Source: Crossaster papposus
Lineage: Eukaryota; Echinodermata; Asteroidea; Velatida; Solasteridae
Reading direction: 5' to 3'
Length of the DNA: 64,000 nucleotides
NCBI GenBank assembly: GCA_037893245.1
Contig: JBAIAA010000506.1
Coordinates: 1,983,001 to 2,047,000 of the forward strand
In this document: piece by piece, positions 27,181-41,400 of the stretch
Position numbering within the stretch: the stretch's first letter is position 1
How the letters are laid out: each line of letters begins with the position of its first letter
Made by a program: the position numbers and the translations under genes
Notes under the pieces: generated by a model
What the model was told of the DNA's origin: nothing
What the model saw: only the letters and a program-made list of their open reading frames with translations
Databases searched by the model: none

Positions 27181-30000
27181 TTCTTATGCACACTTCTTTC
27201 CCTTTACATATTTCTTATGCACACTTCTTTCCCTTTACATATTTCTTATGCACACTTCTTTCCCTTTACATATTTCTTATGCACACTTCTTTCCCTTTAC
27301 ATATTTCTTATGCACACTTCTTTCCCTTTACATATTTCTTATGCACACTTCTTTCCCTTTACATATTTCTTATGCACACTTCTTTCCCTTTACATATTTC
27401 TTATGCACACTTCTTTCCCTTTACATATTTCTTATGCACACTTCTTTCCCTTTACATATTTCTTATGCACACTTCTTTCCCTTTACATATTTCTTATGCA
27501 CACTTCTTTCCCTTTACATATTTCTTATGCACACTTCTTTCCCTTTACATATTTCTTATGCACACTTCTTTCCCTTTACATATTTCTTATGCACACTTCT
27601 TTCCCTTTACATATTTCTTATGCACACTTCTTTCCCTTTACATATTTCTTATGCACACTTCTTTCCCTTTACATATTTCTTATGCACACTTCTTTCCCTT
27701 TACATATTTCTTATGCACACTTCTTTCCCTTTACATATTTCTTATGCACACTTCTTTCCCTTTACATATTTCTTATGCACACTTCTTTCCCTTTACATAT
27801 TTCTTATGCACACTTCTTTCCCTTTACATATTTCTTATGCACACTTCTTTCCCTTTACATATTTCTTATGCACACTTCTTTCCCTTTACATATTTCTTAT
27901 GCACACTTCTTTCCCTTTACATATTTCTTATGCACACTTCTTTCCCTTTACATATTTCTTATGCACACTTCTTTCCCTTTACATATTTCTTATGCACACT
28001 TCTTTCCCTTTACATATTTCGTATGCACACTTCTTTCCCTTTACATATTTCTTATGCACACTTCTTTCCCTTTACATATTTCTTATGCACACTTCTTTCC
28101 CTTTACATATTTCTTATGCACACTTCTTTCCCTTTACATATTTCTTATGCACACTTCTTTCCCTTTACATATTTCTTATGCACACTTCTTTCCCTTTACA
28201 TATTTCTTATGCACACTTCTTTCCCTTTACATATTTCTTATGCACACTTCTTTCCCTTTACATATTTCTTATGCACACTTCTTTCCCTTTACATATTTCT
28301 TATGCACACTTCTTTCCCTTTACATATTTCTTATGCACACTTCTTTCCCTTTACATATTTCTTATGCACACTTCTTTCCCTTTACATATTTCTTATGCAC
28401 ACTTCTTTCCCTTTACATATTTCTTATGCACACTTCTTTCCCTTTACATATTTCTTATGCACACTTCTTTCCCTTTACATATTTCTTATGCACACTTCTT
28501 TCCCTTTACATATTTATTATGCACACTTCTTTCCCTTTACATATTTCTTATGCACACTTCTTCCCCTTTACATATTTCTTATGCACACTTCTTTCCCTTT
28601 ACATATTTCTTATGCACACTTCTTTTCCTTTACATATTTCTTATGCACACTTCTTTCCCTTTACATATTTCTTATGCACACTTCTTTCCCTTTACATATT
28701 TCTTATGCACACTTCTTTCCCTTTACATATGTCTTATGCACACTTCTTTCCCTTTACATATTTCTTATGCACACTTCTTTCCCTTTACATATTTCTTATG
28801 CACACTTCTTTCCCTTTACATATTTCTTATGCACACTTCTTTCCCTTTACATATTTCTTATGCACACTTCTTTCCCTTTACATATTTCTTATGCACACTT
28901 CTTTCCCTTTACATATTTCTTATGCACACTTCTTTCCCTTTACATATTTCTTATGCACACTTCTTTCCCTTTACATATTTCTTATGCACACTTCTTTCCC
29001 TTTACATATTTCTTATGCACACTTCTTTCCCTTTACATATTTCTTATGCACACTTCTTTCCTTTACATATTTCTTATGCACACTTCTTTCCCTTTACATA
29101 TTTCTTATGCACACTTCTTTCCCTTTACATATTTCTTATGCACACTTCTTTCCCTTTACATATTTCTTATGCACACTTCTTTCCCTTTACATATTTCTTA
29201 GGCACACTTCTTTCCCTTTAAATATTTCTTATGCACACTTCTTTCCCTATACATATTTCTTATGCACACTTCTTTCCCTTTACATATTTCTTATGCACAC
29301 TTCTTTCCCTTTACATATTTAACTCGAGGGCTTGTCCCGACATCATGTGTTTATTTCTTATGCACACTTCTTTCCCTTTACATATTTCTTATGCACACTT
29401 CTTTCCCTTTACATATTTCTTATGCACACTTCTTTCCCTTTACATATTTCTTATGCACACTTCTTTCCCTTTACATATTTCTTATGCACACTTCTTTCCC
29501 TTTACATATTTCTTATGCACACTTCTTTCCCTTTACATATTTCTTATGCACACTTCTTTCCCTTTACATATTTCTTATGCACACTTCTTTCCCTTTACAT
29601 ATTTCTTATGCACACTTCTTTCCCTTTACATATTTCTTATGCACACTTCTTTCCCTTTACATATTTCTTATGCACACTTCTTTCCCTTTACATATTTCTT
29701 ATGCACACTTCTTTCCCTTAACATATTTCTTATGCACACTTCTTTCCCTTTACATATTTCTTATGCACACTTCTTTCCCTTTACATATTTCTTATGCACA
29801 CTTCTTTCCCTTTACATATTTCTTATGCACACTTCTTTCCCTTTACATATTTCTTATGCACACTTCTTTCCCTTTACATATTTCTTATGCACACTTCTTT
29901 CCCTTTACATATTTCTTATGCACACTTCTTTCCCTTTACATATTTCTTATGCACACTTCTTTCCCTTTACATATTTCTTATGCACACTTCTTTCCCTTTA

Positions 30001-31237
30001 CATGTTTAACTCGAGGGCTTGTTCCCACATCATGTGTTTATTTCTTATGCACACTTCTTTCCCTTTACATATTTCTTATGCACACTTCTTTCCCTTTACA
30101 TATTTCTTATGCACACTTCTTTCCCTTTACATATTTAACTCGAGGGCTTGTTCCCACATCATGTGTTTATTTCTTATGCACACTTCTTTCCCTTTACATA
30201 TTTCTTATGCACACTTCTTTCCCTTTACATATTTCTTATGCACACTTCTTTCCCTTTACATATTTCTTATGCACACTTCTTTCCCTTTACATATTTCTTA
30301 TGCACACTTCTTTCCCTTTACATATTTCTTATGCACACTTCTTTCCCTTTACATATTTCTTATGCACACTTCTTTCCCTTTACATATTTCTTATGCACAC
30401 TTCTTTCCCTTTACATATTTCTTATGCACACTTCTTTCCCTTTACATATTTCTTATGCACACTTCTTTCCCTTTACATATTTCTTATGCACACTTCTTTC
30501 CCTTTAGATATTTCTTATGCACACTTCTTTCCCTTTACATATTCATTATGCACACTTCTTTCCCTTTACATATTTCTTATGCACACTTCTTTCCCTTTAC
30601 ATATTTCTTATGCACACTTCTTTCCCTTTATTATTTCTTATGCACACTTCTTTCCCTTTACATATTTCTTATGCACACTTCTTTCCATTTACATATTTCT
30701 TATGCACACTTCTTTCCCTTTACATATTTCTTATGCACACTTCTTTCCCTTTACATATTTCTTATGCACACTTCTTTCCCTTTATTATTTCTTATGCACA
30801 CTTCTTTCCCTTTACATATTTCTTATGCACACTTCTTTACCTTTACATAATTCTTATGCACACTTCTTTCCCTTTACATATTTCTTATGCACACTTCTTT
30901 CCCTTTACATATTTCTTATGCACACTTCTTTCCCTTTATATATTTCTTATGCACACTTCTTTCCCTTTACATATTTCTTATGCACACTTCTTTCCCTTTA
31001 CATATTTAACTCGAGGGCTTGTTCCCACATCATGTGTTTATTTCTTATGCACACTTCTTTCCCTTTACATATTTAACTCGAGGGCTTGTTCCCACATCAT
31101 GTGTTTATTTCTTATGCACACTTCTTTCCCTTTACATATTTCTTATGCACACTTCTTTCCCCTTACATATTTCTTATGCACACTTCTTTCCCTTTACATA
31201 TTTAACTCGAGGGCTTGTTCCCACATCATGTGTTTAT
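30001..31237 (+). repeat. 3.2-kb higher-order repeat, copy 1 core
   Basis: Ordered markers: TTTACATGTTTAACTCG junction at 30001, units 30006 and 30135 (3-monomer gap), TATTCATTATG near 30541, two 30-bp monomers, CTTTACCTTTACATAATTC near 30836, then the triplet 31006/31073/31202. All recur at 33204-34471. The offset is 3,203 bp for the first pair and 3,234 bp for the rest, so one copy gained or lost one monomer. Confidence 0.9.
31006..31237 (+). repeat. Triplet of subtype B units
   Basis: Units at 31006, 31073 and 31202 with gaps of 1 and 3 monomers. The same 1-then-3 order occurs at 14377, 31578 and 34240. The second triplet here (31578, 31645, 31774) follows after 11 monomers, one of them the 30-bp form. 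Confidence 0.93.
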
Positions 31238-33203
31238 TTCTTATGCACACTTCTTTCCCTTTACATATTTCTTATGCACACTTCTTTCCCTTTACATATT
31301 TCTTATGCACACTTCTTTCCCTTTACATATTTCTTATGCACACCTCTTTCCCTTTATTATTTCTTATGCACACTTCTTTCCCTTTACATATTTCTTATGC
31401 ACACTTCTTTCCCTTTACATATTTCTTATGCACACTTCTTTCCCTTTACATATTTCTTATGCACACTTCTTTCCCTTTACATATTTCTTATGCACACTTC
31501 TTTCCCTTTATATATTTCTTATGCACACTTCTTTCCCTTTACATATTTCTTATGCACACTTCTTTCCCTTTACATATTTAACTCGAAGGCTTGTTCCCAC
31601 ATCATGTGTTTATTTCTTATGCACACTTCTTTCCCTTTACATATTTAACTCGAGGGCTTGTTCCCACATCATGTGTTTATTTCTTATGCACACTTCTTTC
31701 CCTTTACATATTTCTTATGCACACTTCTTTCCCTTTACATATTTTTTATGCACACTTCTTTCCCTTTACATATTTAACTCGAGGGCTTGTTCCCACATCA
31801 TGTCTTTATTTCTTATGCACACTTCTTTCCCTTTACATATTTCTTATGCACACTTCTTTCCCTTTACATATTTCTTATGCACACTTCTTTCCCTTTACAT
31901 ATTTTGTATGCACACTTCTTTCCCTTTACATATTTCTTATGCACACTTCTTTCCCTTTACATATTTCTTATGCACACTTCTTTCCCTTTACATATTTCTT
32001 ATGCACACTTCTTTCCCTTTACATATTTCTTATGCACACTTCTTTCCCTTTACATATTTCTTATGCACACTTCTTTCCCTTTACATATTTCTTATGCACA
32101 CTTCTTTCCCTTTACATATTTCTTATGCACACTTCTTTCCCTTTACATATTTCTTATGCACACTTCTTTCCCTTTACATATTTCTTATGCACACTTCTTT
32201 CCCTTTACATATTTCTTATGCACACTTCTTTCCCTTTACATATTTCTTATGCACACTTCTTTCCCTTTACATATTTCTTATGCACACTTCTTTCCCTTTA
32301 CATATTTCTTATGCACACTTCTTTCCCTTTACATATTTCTTATGCACACTACTTTCCCTTTACATATTTCTTATGCACACTTCTTTCCCTTTACATATTT
32401 CTTATGCACACTTCTTTCCCTTTACATATTTCTTATGCACACTTCTTTCCCTTTACATATTTCTTAGGCACACTTCTTTCCCTTTACATATTTCTTATGC
32501 ACACTTCTTTCCCTTTACATATTTCTTATGCACACTTCTTTCCCTTTACATATTTCTTATGCACACTTCTTTCCCTTTATTATTTCTTATGCACACTTCT
32601 TTCCCTTTACATATTTAACTCGAGGGCTTGTCCCGACATCATGTGTTTATTTCTTATGCACACTTCTTTCCCTTTACATATTTCTTATGCACACTTCTTT
32701 CCCTTTACATATTTCTTATGCACACTTCTTTCCCTTTACATATTTCTTATGCACACTTCTTTCCCTTTACATATTTCTTATGCACACTTCTTTCCCTTTA
32801 CATATTTCTTATGCACACTTCTTTCCCTTTACATATTTCTTATGCACACTTCTTTCCCTTTACATATTTCTTATGCACACTTCTTTCCCTTTACATATTT
32901 CTTATGCACACTTCTTTCCCTTTACATATTTCTTATGCACACTTCTTTCCCTTTACATATTTCTTATGCACACTTCTTTCCCTTTACATATTTCTTATGC
33001 ACACTTCTTTCCCTTTACATATTTCTTATGCACACTTCTTTCCCTTTACATATTTCTTATGCACACTTCTTTCCCTTTACATATTTCTTATGCACACTTC
33101 TTTCCCTTTACATATTTCTTATGCACACTTCTTTCCCTTTACATATTTCTTATGCACACTTCTTTCCCTTTACATATTTCTTATGCACACTTCTTTCCCT
33201 TTA

Positions 33204-34471
33204 CATGTTTAACTCGAGGGCTTGTTCCCACATCATGTGTTTATTTCTTATGCACACTTCTTTCCCTTTACATATTTCTTATGCACACTTCTTTCCCTTT
33301 ACATATTTCTTATGCACACTTCTTTGCCTTTACATATTTAACTCGAGGGCTTGTTCCCACATCATGTGTTTATTTCTTATGCACACTTCTTTCCCTTTAC
33401 ATATTTCTTATGCACACTTCTTTCCCTTTACATATTTCTTATGCACACTTCTTTCCCTTTACATATTTCTTATGCACACTTCTTTCCCTTTACATATTTC
33501 TTATGCACACTTCTTTCCCTTTACATATTTCTTATGCACACTTCTTTCCCTTTACATATTTCTTATGCACACTTCTTTCCCTTTACATATTTCTTATGCA
33601 CACTTCTTTCCCTTTACATATTTCTTATGCACACTTCTTTCCCTTTACATATTTCTTATGCACACTTCTTTCCCTTTACATATTTCTTATGCACACTTCT
33701 TTCCCTTTACATATTTCTTATGCACACTTCTTTCCCTTTACATATTTCTTATGCACACTTCTTTCCCTTTACATATTCATTATGCACACTTCTTTCCCTT
33801 TACATATTTCTTATGCACACTTCTTTCCCTTTACATATTTCTTATGCACACTTCTTTCCCTTTATTATTTCTTATGCACACTTCTTTCCCTTTACATATT
33901 TCTTATGCACACTTCTTTCCATTTACATATTTCTTATGCACACTTCTTTCCCTTTACATATTTCTTATGCACACTTCTTTCCCTTTACATATTTCTTATG
34001 CACACTTCTTTCCCTTTATTATTTCTTATGCACACTTCTTTCCCTTTACATATTTCTTATGCACACTTCTTTACCTTTACATAATTCTTATGCACACTTC
34101 TTTCCCTTTACATATTTCTTATGCACACTTCTTTCCCTTTACATATTTCTTATGCACACTTCTTTCCCTTTATATATTTCTGATGCACACTTCTTTCCCT
34201 TTACATATTTCTTATGCACACTTCTTTCCCTTTACATATTTAACTCGAGGGCTTGTTCCCACATCATGTGTTTATTTCTTATGCACACTTCTTTCCCTTT
34301 ACATATTTAACTCGAGGGCTTGTTCCCACATCATGTGTTTATTTCTTATGCACACTTCTTTCCCTTTACATATTTCTTATGCACACTTCTTTCCCTTTAC
34401 ATATTTCTTATGCACACTTCTTTCCCTTTACATATTTAACTCGAGGGCTTGTTCCCACATCATGTGTTTAT
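33204..34471 (+). repeat. 3.2-kb higher-order repeat, copy 2 core
   Basis: Second copy of 30001-31237, with units 33209, 33338, 34240, 34307 and 34436 and the same private monomer variants (ACATGTTTAAC near 33204, TATTCATTATG near 33776, ACCTTTACATAATTC near 34072). The flanking subtype A units 29319 and 32615 lie 3,296 bp apart, so the full period is about 3.2-3.3 kb. Private changes include TTTGCCTTT near 33325 and TTTCTGATG near 34180. Confidence 0.9.
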
Positions 34472-36836
34472 TTCTTATGCACACTTCTTTCCCTTTACAT
34501 ATTTCTTATGCACACTTCTTTCCCTTTACATATTTCTTATGCACACTTCTTTCCCTTTACATATTTCTTATGCACACTTCTTTCCCTTTATTATTTCTTA
34601 TGCACACTTCTTTCCATTTACATATTTCTTATGCACACTTCTTTCCCTTTACATATTTCTTATGCACACTTCTTTCCCTTTACATATTTCTTATGCACAC
34701 TTCTTTCCCTTTACATATTTCTTATGCACACTTCTTTCCCTTTACATATTTCTTATGCACACTTCTTTCCCTTTACATATTTCTTATGCACACTTCTTTC
34801 CCTTTACATATTTCTTATGCACACTTCTTTCCCTTTACATATTTCTTATGCACACTTCTTTCCCTTTACATATTTCTTATGCACACTTCTTTCCCTTTAC
34901 ATATTTCTTATGCACACTTCTTTCCCTTTACATATTTCTTATGCACACTTCTTTCCCTTTACATATTTCTTATGCACACTTCTTTCCCTTTACATATTTC
35001 TTATGCACACTTCTTTCCCTTTACATATTTCGTATGCACACTTCTTTCCCTTTACATATTTCTTATGCACACTTCTTTCCCTTTACATATTTCTTATGCA
35101 CACTTCTTTCCCTTTACATATTTCTTATGCACACTTCTTTCCCTTTACATATTTCTTATGCACACTTCTTTCCTTTTACATATTTCTTATGCACACTTCT
35201 TTCCCTTTACATATTTCTTATGCACACTTCTTTCCCTTTACATATTTCTTATGCACACTTCTTTCCCTTTACATATTTCTTATGCACACTTCTTTCCCTT
35301 TACATATTTCTTATGCACACTTCTTTCCCTTTACATATTTCTTATGCACACTTCTTTCCCTTTACATATTTCTTATGCACACTTCTTTCCCTATACATAT
35401 TTCTTATGCACACTTCTTTCCCTTTACATATTTAACTCGAGGGCTTGTTCCCACATCATGTGTTTATTTCTTATGCACACTTCTTTCCCTTTACATATTT
35501 CTTATGCACACTTCTTTCCCTTTACATATTTCTTATGCACACTTCTTTCCCTTTACATATTTCTTATGCACACTTCTTTCCCTTTACATATTTCTTATGC
35601 ACACTTCTTTCCCTTTACATATTTCTTATGCACACTTCTTTCCCTTTACATATTTCTTATGCACACTTCTTTCCCTTTACATATTTCTTATGCACACTTC
35701 TTTCCCTTTACATATTTCTTATGTACACTTCTTTCCCTTTACATATTTCTTATGCACACTTCTTTCCCTTTACATATTTCTTATGCACACTTCTTTCCCT
35801 TTACATATTTATTATGCACACTTCTTTCCCTTTACATATTTCTTACGCACACTTCTTTCCCTTTACATATTTATTATGCACACTTCTTTCCCTTTACATA
35901 TTTCTTATGCACACTTCTTTCCCTTTACATATTTCTTATGCACACTTCTTTCCATTTACATATTTCTTATGCACACTTCTTTCCCTTTACATATTTTTTA
36001 TGCACACTTCTTTCCCTTTACATATTTCTTATGCACACTTCTTTCCCTTTACATATTTCTTATGCACACTTCTTTCCCTTTACATATTTCTTATGCACAC
36101 TTCTTTCCCTTTACATATTTCTTATGCACACTTCTTTCCCTTTACATATTTCTTATGCACACTTCTTTCCCTTTACATATTTCTTATGCACACTTCTTTC
36201 CCTTTACATATTTCTTATGCACACTTCTTTCCCTTTACATATTTCTTATGCACACTTCTTTCCCTTTACATATTTCTTATGCACACTTCTTTCCCTTTAC
36301 ATATTTCTTATGCACACTTCTTTCCCTTTAGATATTTCTTATGCACACTTCTTTCCCTTTACATATTTCTTATGCACACTTCTTTCCCTTTACACATTTC
36401 TTATGCACACTTCTTTCCCTTTACATATTTCTTATGCACACTTCTTTCCCTTTACATATTTCTTATGCACACTTCTTTCCCTTTACATATTTCTTATGCA
36501 CACTTCTTTCCCTTTACATATTTCTTATGCACACTTCTTTCCCTTTACATATTTCTTATGCACACTTCTTTCCCTTTACATATTTCTTATGCACACTTCT
36601 TTCCCTTTACATATTTCTTATGTACACTTCTTTCCCTTTACATATTTCTTATGCACACTTCTTTCCCTTTACATATTTCTTATGCACACTTCTTTCCCTT
36701 TACATATTTATTATGCACACTTCTTTCCCTTTACATATTTCTTATGCACACTTCTTTCCCTATACATATTTCTTATGCACACTTCTTTCCCTTTACATAT
36801 TTAACTCGAGGGCTTGTTCCCACATCATGTGTTTAT

Positions 36837-38488
36837 TTCTTATGCACACTTCTTTCCCTTTACATATTTCTTATGCACACTTCTTTCCCTTTACATATTT
36901 CTTATGCACACTTCTTTCCCTTTACATATTTCTTATGCACACTTCTTTCCCTTTACATATTTCTTATGCACACTTCTTTCCCTTTACATATTTCTTATGC
37001 ACACTTCTTTCCCTTTACATATTTCTTATGCACACTTCTTTCCCTTTACATATTTCTTATGCACACTTCTTTCCCTTTACATATTTCTTATGCACACTTC
37101 TTTCCCTTTACATATTTCTTATGCACACTTCTTTCCATTTACATATTTCTTATGCACACTTCTTTCCCTTTACATATTTATTATGCACACTTCTTTCCCT
37201 TTACATATTTCTTATGCACACTTCTTTCCCTTTACATATTTATTATGCACACTTCTTTCCCTTTACATATTTCTTATGCACACTTCTTTCCCTTTACATA
37301 TTTCTTATGCACACTTCTTTCCATTTACATATTTCTTATGCACACTTCTTTCCCTTTACATATTTCTTATGCACACTTCTTTCCCTTTACATATTTCTTA
37401 TGCACACTTCTTTCCCTTTACATATTTCTTATGCACACTTCTTTCCCTTTACATATTTCTTATGCACACTTCTTTCCCTTTACATATTTCTTATGCACAC
37501 TTCTTTCCCTTTACATATTTCTTATGCACACTTCTTTCCCTTTACATATTTCTTATGCACACTTCTTTCCCTTTACATATTTCTCATGCACACTTCTTTC
37601 CCTTTACATATTTCTTATGCACACTTCTTTCCCTTTACATATTTCTTATGCACACTTCTTTCCCTTTACATATTTCTTATGCACACTTCTTTCCCTTTAC
37701 ATATTTCTTATGCACACTTCTTTCCCTTTACATATTTCTTATGCACACTTCTTTCCCTTTACACATTTCTTATGCACACTTCTTTCCCTTTACATATTTC
37801 TTATGCACACTTCTTTCCCTTTACATATTTCTTATGCACACTTCTTTCCCTTTACATATTTCTTATGCACACTTCTTTCCCTTTACATATTTCTTATGCA
37901 CACTTCTTTCCCTTTACATATTTCTTATGCACACTTCTTTCCCTTTACATATTTCTTATGCACACTTCTTTCCCTTTACATATTTCTTATGTACACTTCT
38001 TTCCCTTTACATATTTCTTATGCACACTTCTTTCCCTTTACATAATTCTTATGCACACTTCTTTCCCTTTACATATTTCTTATGCACACTTCTTTCCCTT
38101 TACATATTTCTTATGCACACTTCTTTCCCTTTACATATTTCTTATGCACACTTCTTTCCCTTTACATATTTCTTATGCACACTTCTTTCCCTTTACATAT
38201 TTCTTATGCACACTTCTTTCCCTTTACATATTTCTTATGCACACTTCTTTCACTTTACATATTTCTTATGCACACTTCTTTCCCTTTACATATTTCTTAT
38301 GCACACTTCTTTCCCTTTACATATTTCTTATGCACACTTCTTTCCCTTTACATATTTCTTATGCACACTTCTTTCCCTTTACATATTTCTTATGCACACT
38401 TCTTTCCCTTTACATATTTCTTATGCACACTTCTTTCCCTTTACATATTTCTTATGCACACTTCTTTCCCTTTACATATTTCACATAT
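36837..38488 (+). repeat. Variant monomers without 36-bp units
   Basis: Monomers with scattered substitutions (TATTTATTATG near 37180 and 37240, TTTCCATTT near 37135 and 37320, ATTTCTCATG near 37580, TTTACACATTTC near 37761, ATGTACAC near 37990, ACATAATTC near 38041, TTTCACTTT near 38250). It forms the right edge of the second mosaic domain. The variants stop abruptly at the 9-bp duplication near 38,474. Confidence 0.88.
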
Positions 38489-38491
38489 TTC
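38474..38491 (+). repeat. 9-bp tandem duplication ACATATTTC
   Basis: The monomer junction ACATATTTC is written twice in direct succession. It lies exactly where the variant-rich array gives way to the homogeneous block. It could be a slippage or recombination scar, or the seam of an assembly join. Confidence 0.88.
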
Positions 38492-41400
38492 TTATGCACA
38501 CTTCTTTCCCTTTACATATTTCTTATGCACACTTCTTTCCCTTTACATATTTCTTATGCACACTTCTTTCCCTTTACATATTTCTTATGCACACTTCTTT
38601 CCCTTTACATATTTCTTATGCACACTTCTTTCCCTTTACATATTTCTTATGCACACTTCTTTCCCTTTACATATTTCTTATGCACACTTCTTTCCCTTTA
38701 CATATTTCTTATGCACACTTCTTTCCCTTTACATATTTCTTATGCACACTTCTTTCCCTTTACATATTTCTTATGCACACTTCTTTCCCTTTACATATTT
38801 CTTATGCACACTTCTTTCCCTTTACATATTTCTTATGCACACTTCTTTCCCTTTACATATTTCTTATGCACACTTCTTTCCCTTTACATATTTCTTATGC
38901 ACACTTCTTTCCCTTTACATATTTCTTATGCACACTTCTTTCCCTTTACATATTTCTTATGCACACTTCTTTCCCTTTACATATTTCTTATGCACACTTC
39001 TTTCCCTTTACATATTTCTTATGCACACTTCTTTCCCTTTACATATTTCTTATGCACACTTCTTTCCCTTTACATATTTCTTATGCACACTTCTTTCCCT
39101 TTACATATTTCTTATGCACACTTCTTTCCCTTTACATATTTCTTATGCACACTTCTTTCCCTTTACATATTTCTTATGCACACTTCTTTCCCTTTACATA
39201 TTTCTTATGCACACTTCTTTCCCTTTACATATTTCTTATGCACACTTCTTTCCCTTTACATATTTCTTATGCACACTTCTTTCCCTTTACATATTTCTTA
39301 TGCACACTTCTTTCCCTTTACATATTTCTTATGCACACTTCTTTCCCTTTACATATTTCTTATGCACACTTCTTTCCCTTTACATATTTCTTATGCACAC
39401 TTCTTTCCCTTTACATATTTCTTATGCACACTTCTTTCCCTTTACATATTTCTTATGCACACTTCTTTCCCTTTACATATTTCTTATGCACACTTCTTTC
39501 CCTTTACATATTTCTTATGCACACTTCTTTCCCTTTACATATTTCTTATGCACACTTCTTTCCCTTTACATATTTCTTATGCACACTTCTTTCCCTTTAC
39601 ATATTTCTTATGCACACTTCTTTCCCTTTACATATTTCTTATGCACACTTCTTTCCCTTTACATATTTCTTATGCACACTTCTTTCCCTTTACATATTTC
39701 TTATGCACACTTCTTTCCCTTTACATATTTCTTATGCACACTTCTTTCCCTTTACATATTTCTTATGCACACTTCTTTCCCTTTACATATTTCTTATGCA
39801 CACTTCTTTCCCTTTACATATTTCTTATGCACACTTCTTTCCCTTTACATATTTCTTATGCACACTTCTTTCCCTTTACATATTTCTTATGCACACTTCT
39901 TTCCCTTTACATATTTCTTATGCACACTTCTTTCCCTTTACATATTTCTTATGCACACTTCTTTCCCTTTACATATTTCTTATGCACACTTCTTTCCCTT
40001 TACATATTTCTTATGCACACTTCTTTCCCTTTACATATTTCTTATGCACACTTCTTTCCCTTTACATATTTCTTATGCACACTTCTTTCCCTTTACATAT
40101 TTCTTATGCACACTTCTTTCCCTTTACATATTTCTTATGCACACTTCTTTCCCTTTACATATTTCTTATGCACACTTCTTTCCCTTTACATATTTCTTAT
40201 GCACACTTCTTTCCCTTTACATATTTCTTATGCACACTTCTTTCCCTTTACATATTTCTTATGCACACTTCTTTCCCTTTACATATTTCTTATGCACACT
40301 TCTTTCCCTTTACATATTTCTTATGCACACTTCTTTCCCTTTACATATTTCTTATGCACACTTCTTTCCCTTTACATATTTCTTATGCACACTTCTTTCC
40401 CTTTACATATTTCTTATGCACACTTCTTTCCCTTTACATATTTCTTATGCACACTTCTTTCCCTTTACATATTTCTTATGCACACTTCTTTCCCTTTACA
40501 TATTTCTTATGCACACTTCTTTCCCTTTACATATTTCTTATGCACACTTCTTTCCCTTTACATATTTCTTATGCACACTTCTTTCCCTTTACATATTTCT
40601 TATGCACACTTCTTTCCCTTTACATATTTCTTATGCACACTTCTTTCCCTTTACATATTTCTTATCACACTTCTTTCCCTTCATATTTCTTATGCACACT
40701 TCTTTCCCTTTACATATTTCTTATGCACACTTCTTTCCCTTTACATATTTCTTATGCACACTTCTTTCCCTTTACATATTTCTTATGCACACTTCTTTCC
40801 CTTTACATATTTCTTATGCACACTTCTTTCCCTTTACATATTTCTTATGCACACTTCTTTCCCTTTACATATTTCTTATGCACACTTCTTTCCCTTTACA
40901 TATTTCTTATGCACACTTCTTTCCCTTTACATATTTCTTATGCACACTTCTTTCCCTTTACATATTTCTTATGCACACTTCTTTCCCTTTACATATTTCT
41001 TATGCACACTTCTTTCCCTTTACATATTTCTTATGCACACTTCTTTCCCTTTACATATTTCTTATGCACACTTCTTTCCCTTTACATATTTCTTATGCAC
41101 ACTTCTTTCCCTTTACATATTTCTTATGCACACTTCTTTCCCTTTACATATTTCTTATGCACACTTCTTTCCCTTTACATATTTCTTATGCACACTTCTT
41201 TCCCTTTACATATTTCTTATGCACACTTCTTTCCCTTTACATATTTCTTATGCACACTTCTTTCCCTTTACATATTTCTTATGCACACTTCTTTCCCTTT
41301 ACATATTTCTTATGCACACTTCTTTCCCTTTACATATTTCTTATGCACACTTCTTTCCCTTTACATATTTCTTATGCACACTTCTTTCCCTTTACATATT

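Larger units (their letters stand above)
27078..36836 (+). repeat. Second mosaic domain
   Basis: Nineteen units: subtype A at 29319 and 32615; subtype B at 27078, 27145, 30006, 30135, 31006, 31073, 31202, 31578, 31645, 31774, 33209, 33338, 34240, 34307, 34436, 35432 and 36801. The stretch 27181 to about 28,500 is nearly invariant (one TTCGTATG near 28,019). After that, variants such as TATTTATTATG, TTTTCCTTT, ACATATGTC and CTATACAT become common. A 30-bp monomer near 29,050 lacks one C of CCC. The 31578 unit reads CTCGAAGGC and so loses its XhoI site; the 31774 unit ends TGTCTTTAT. Confidence 0.93.
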
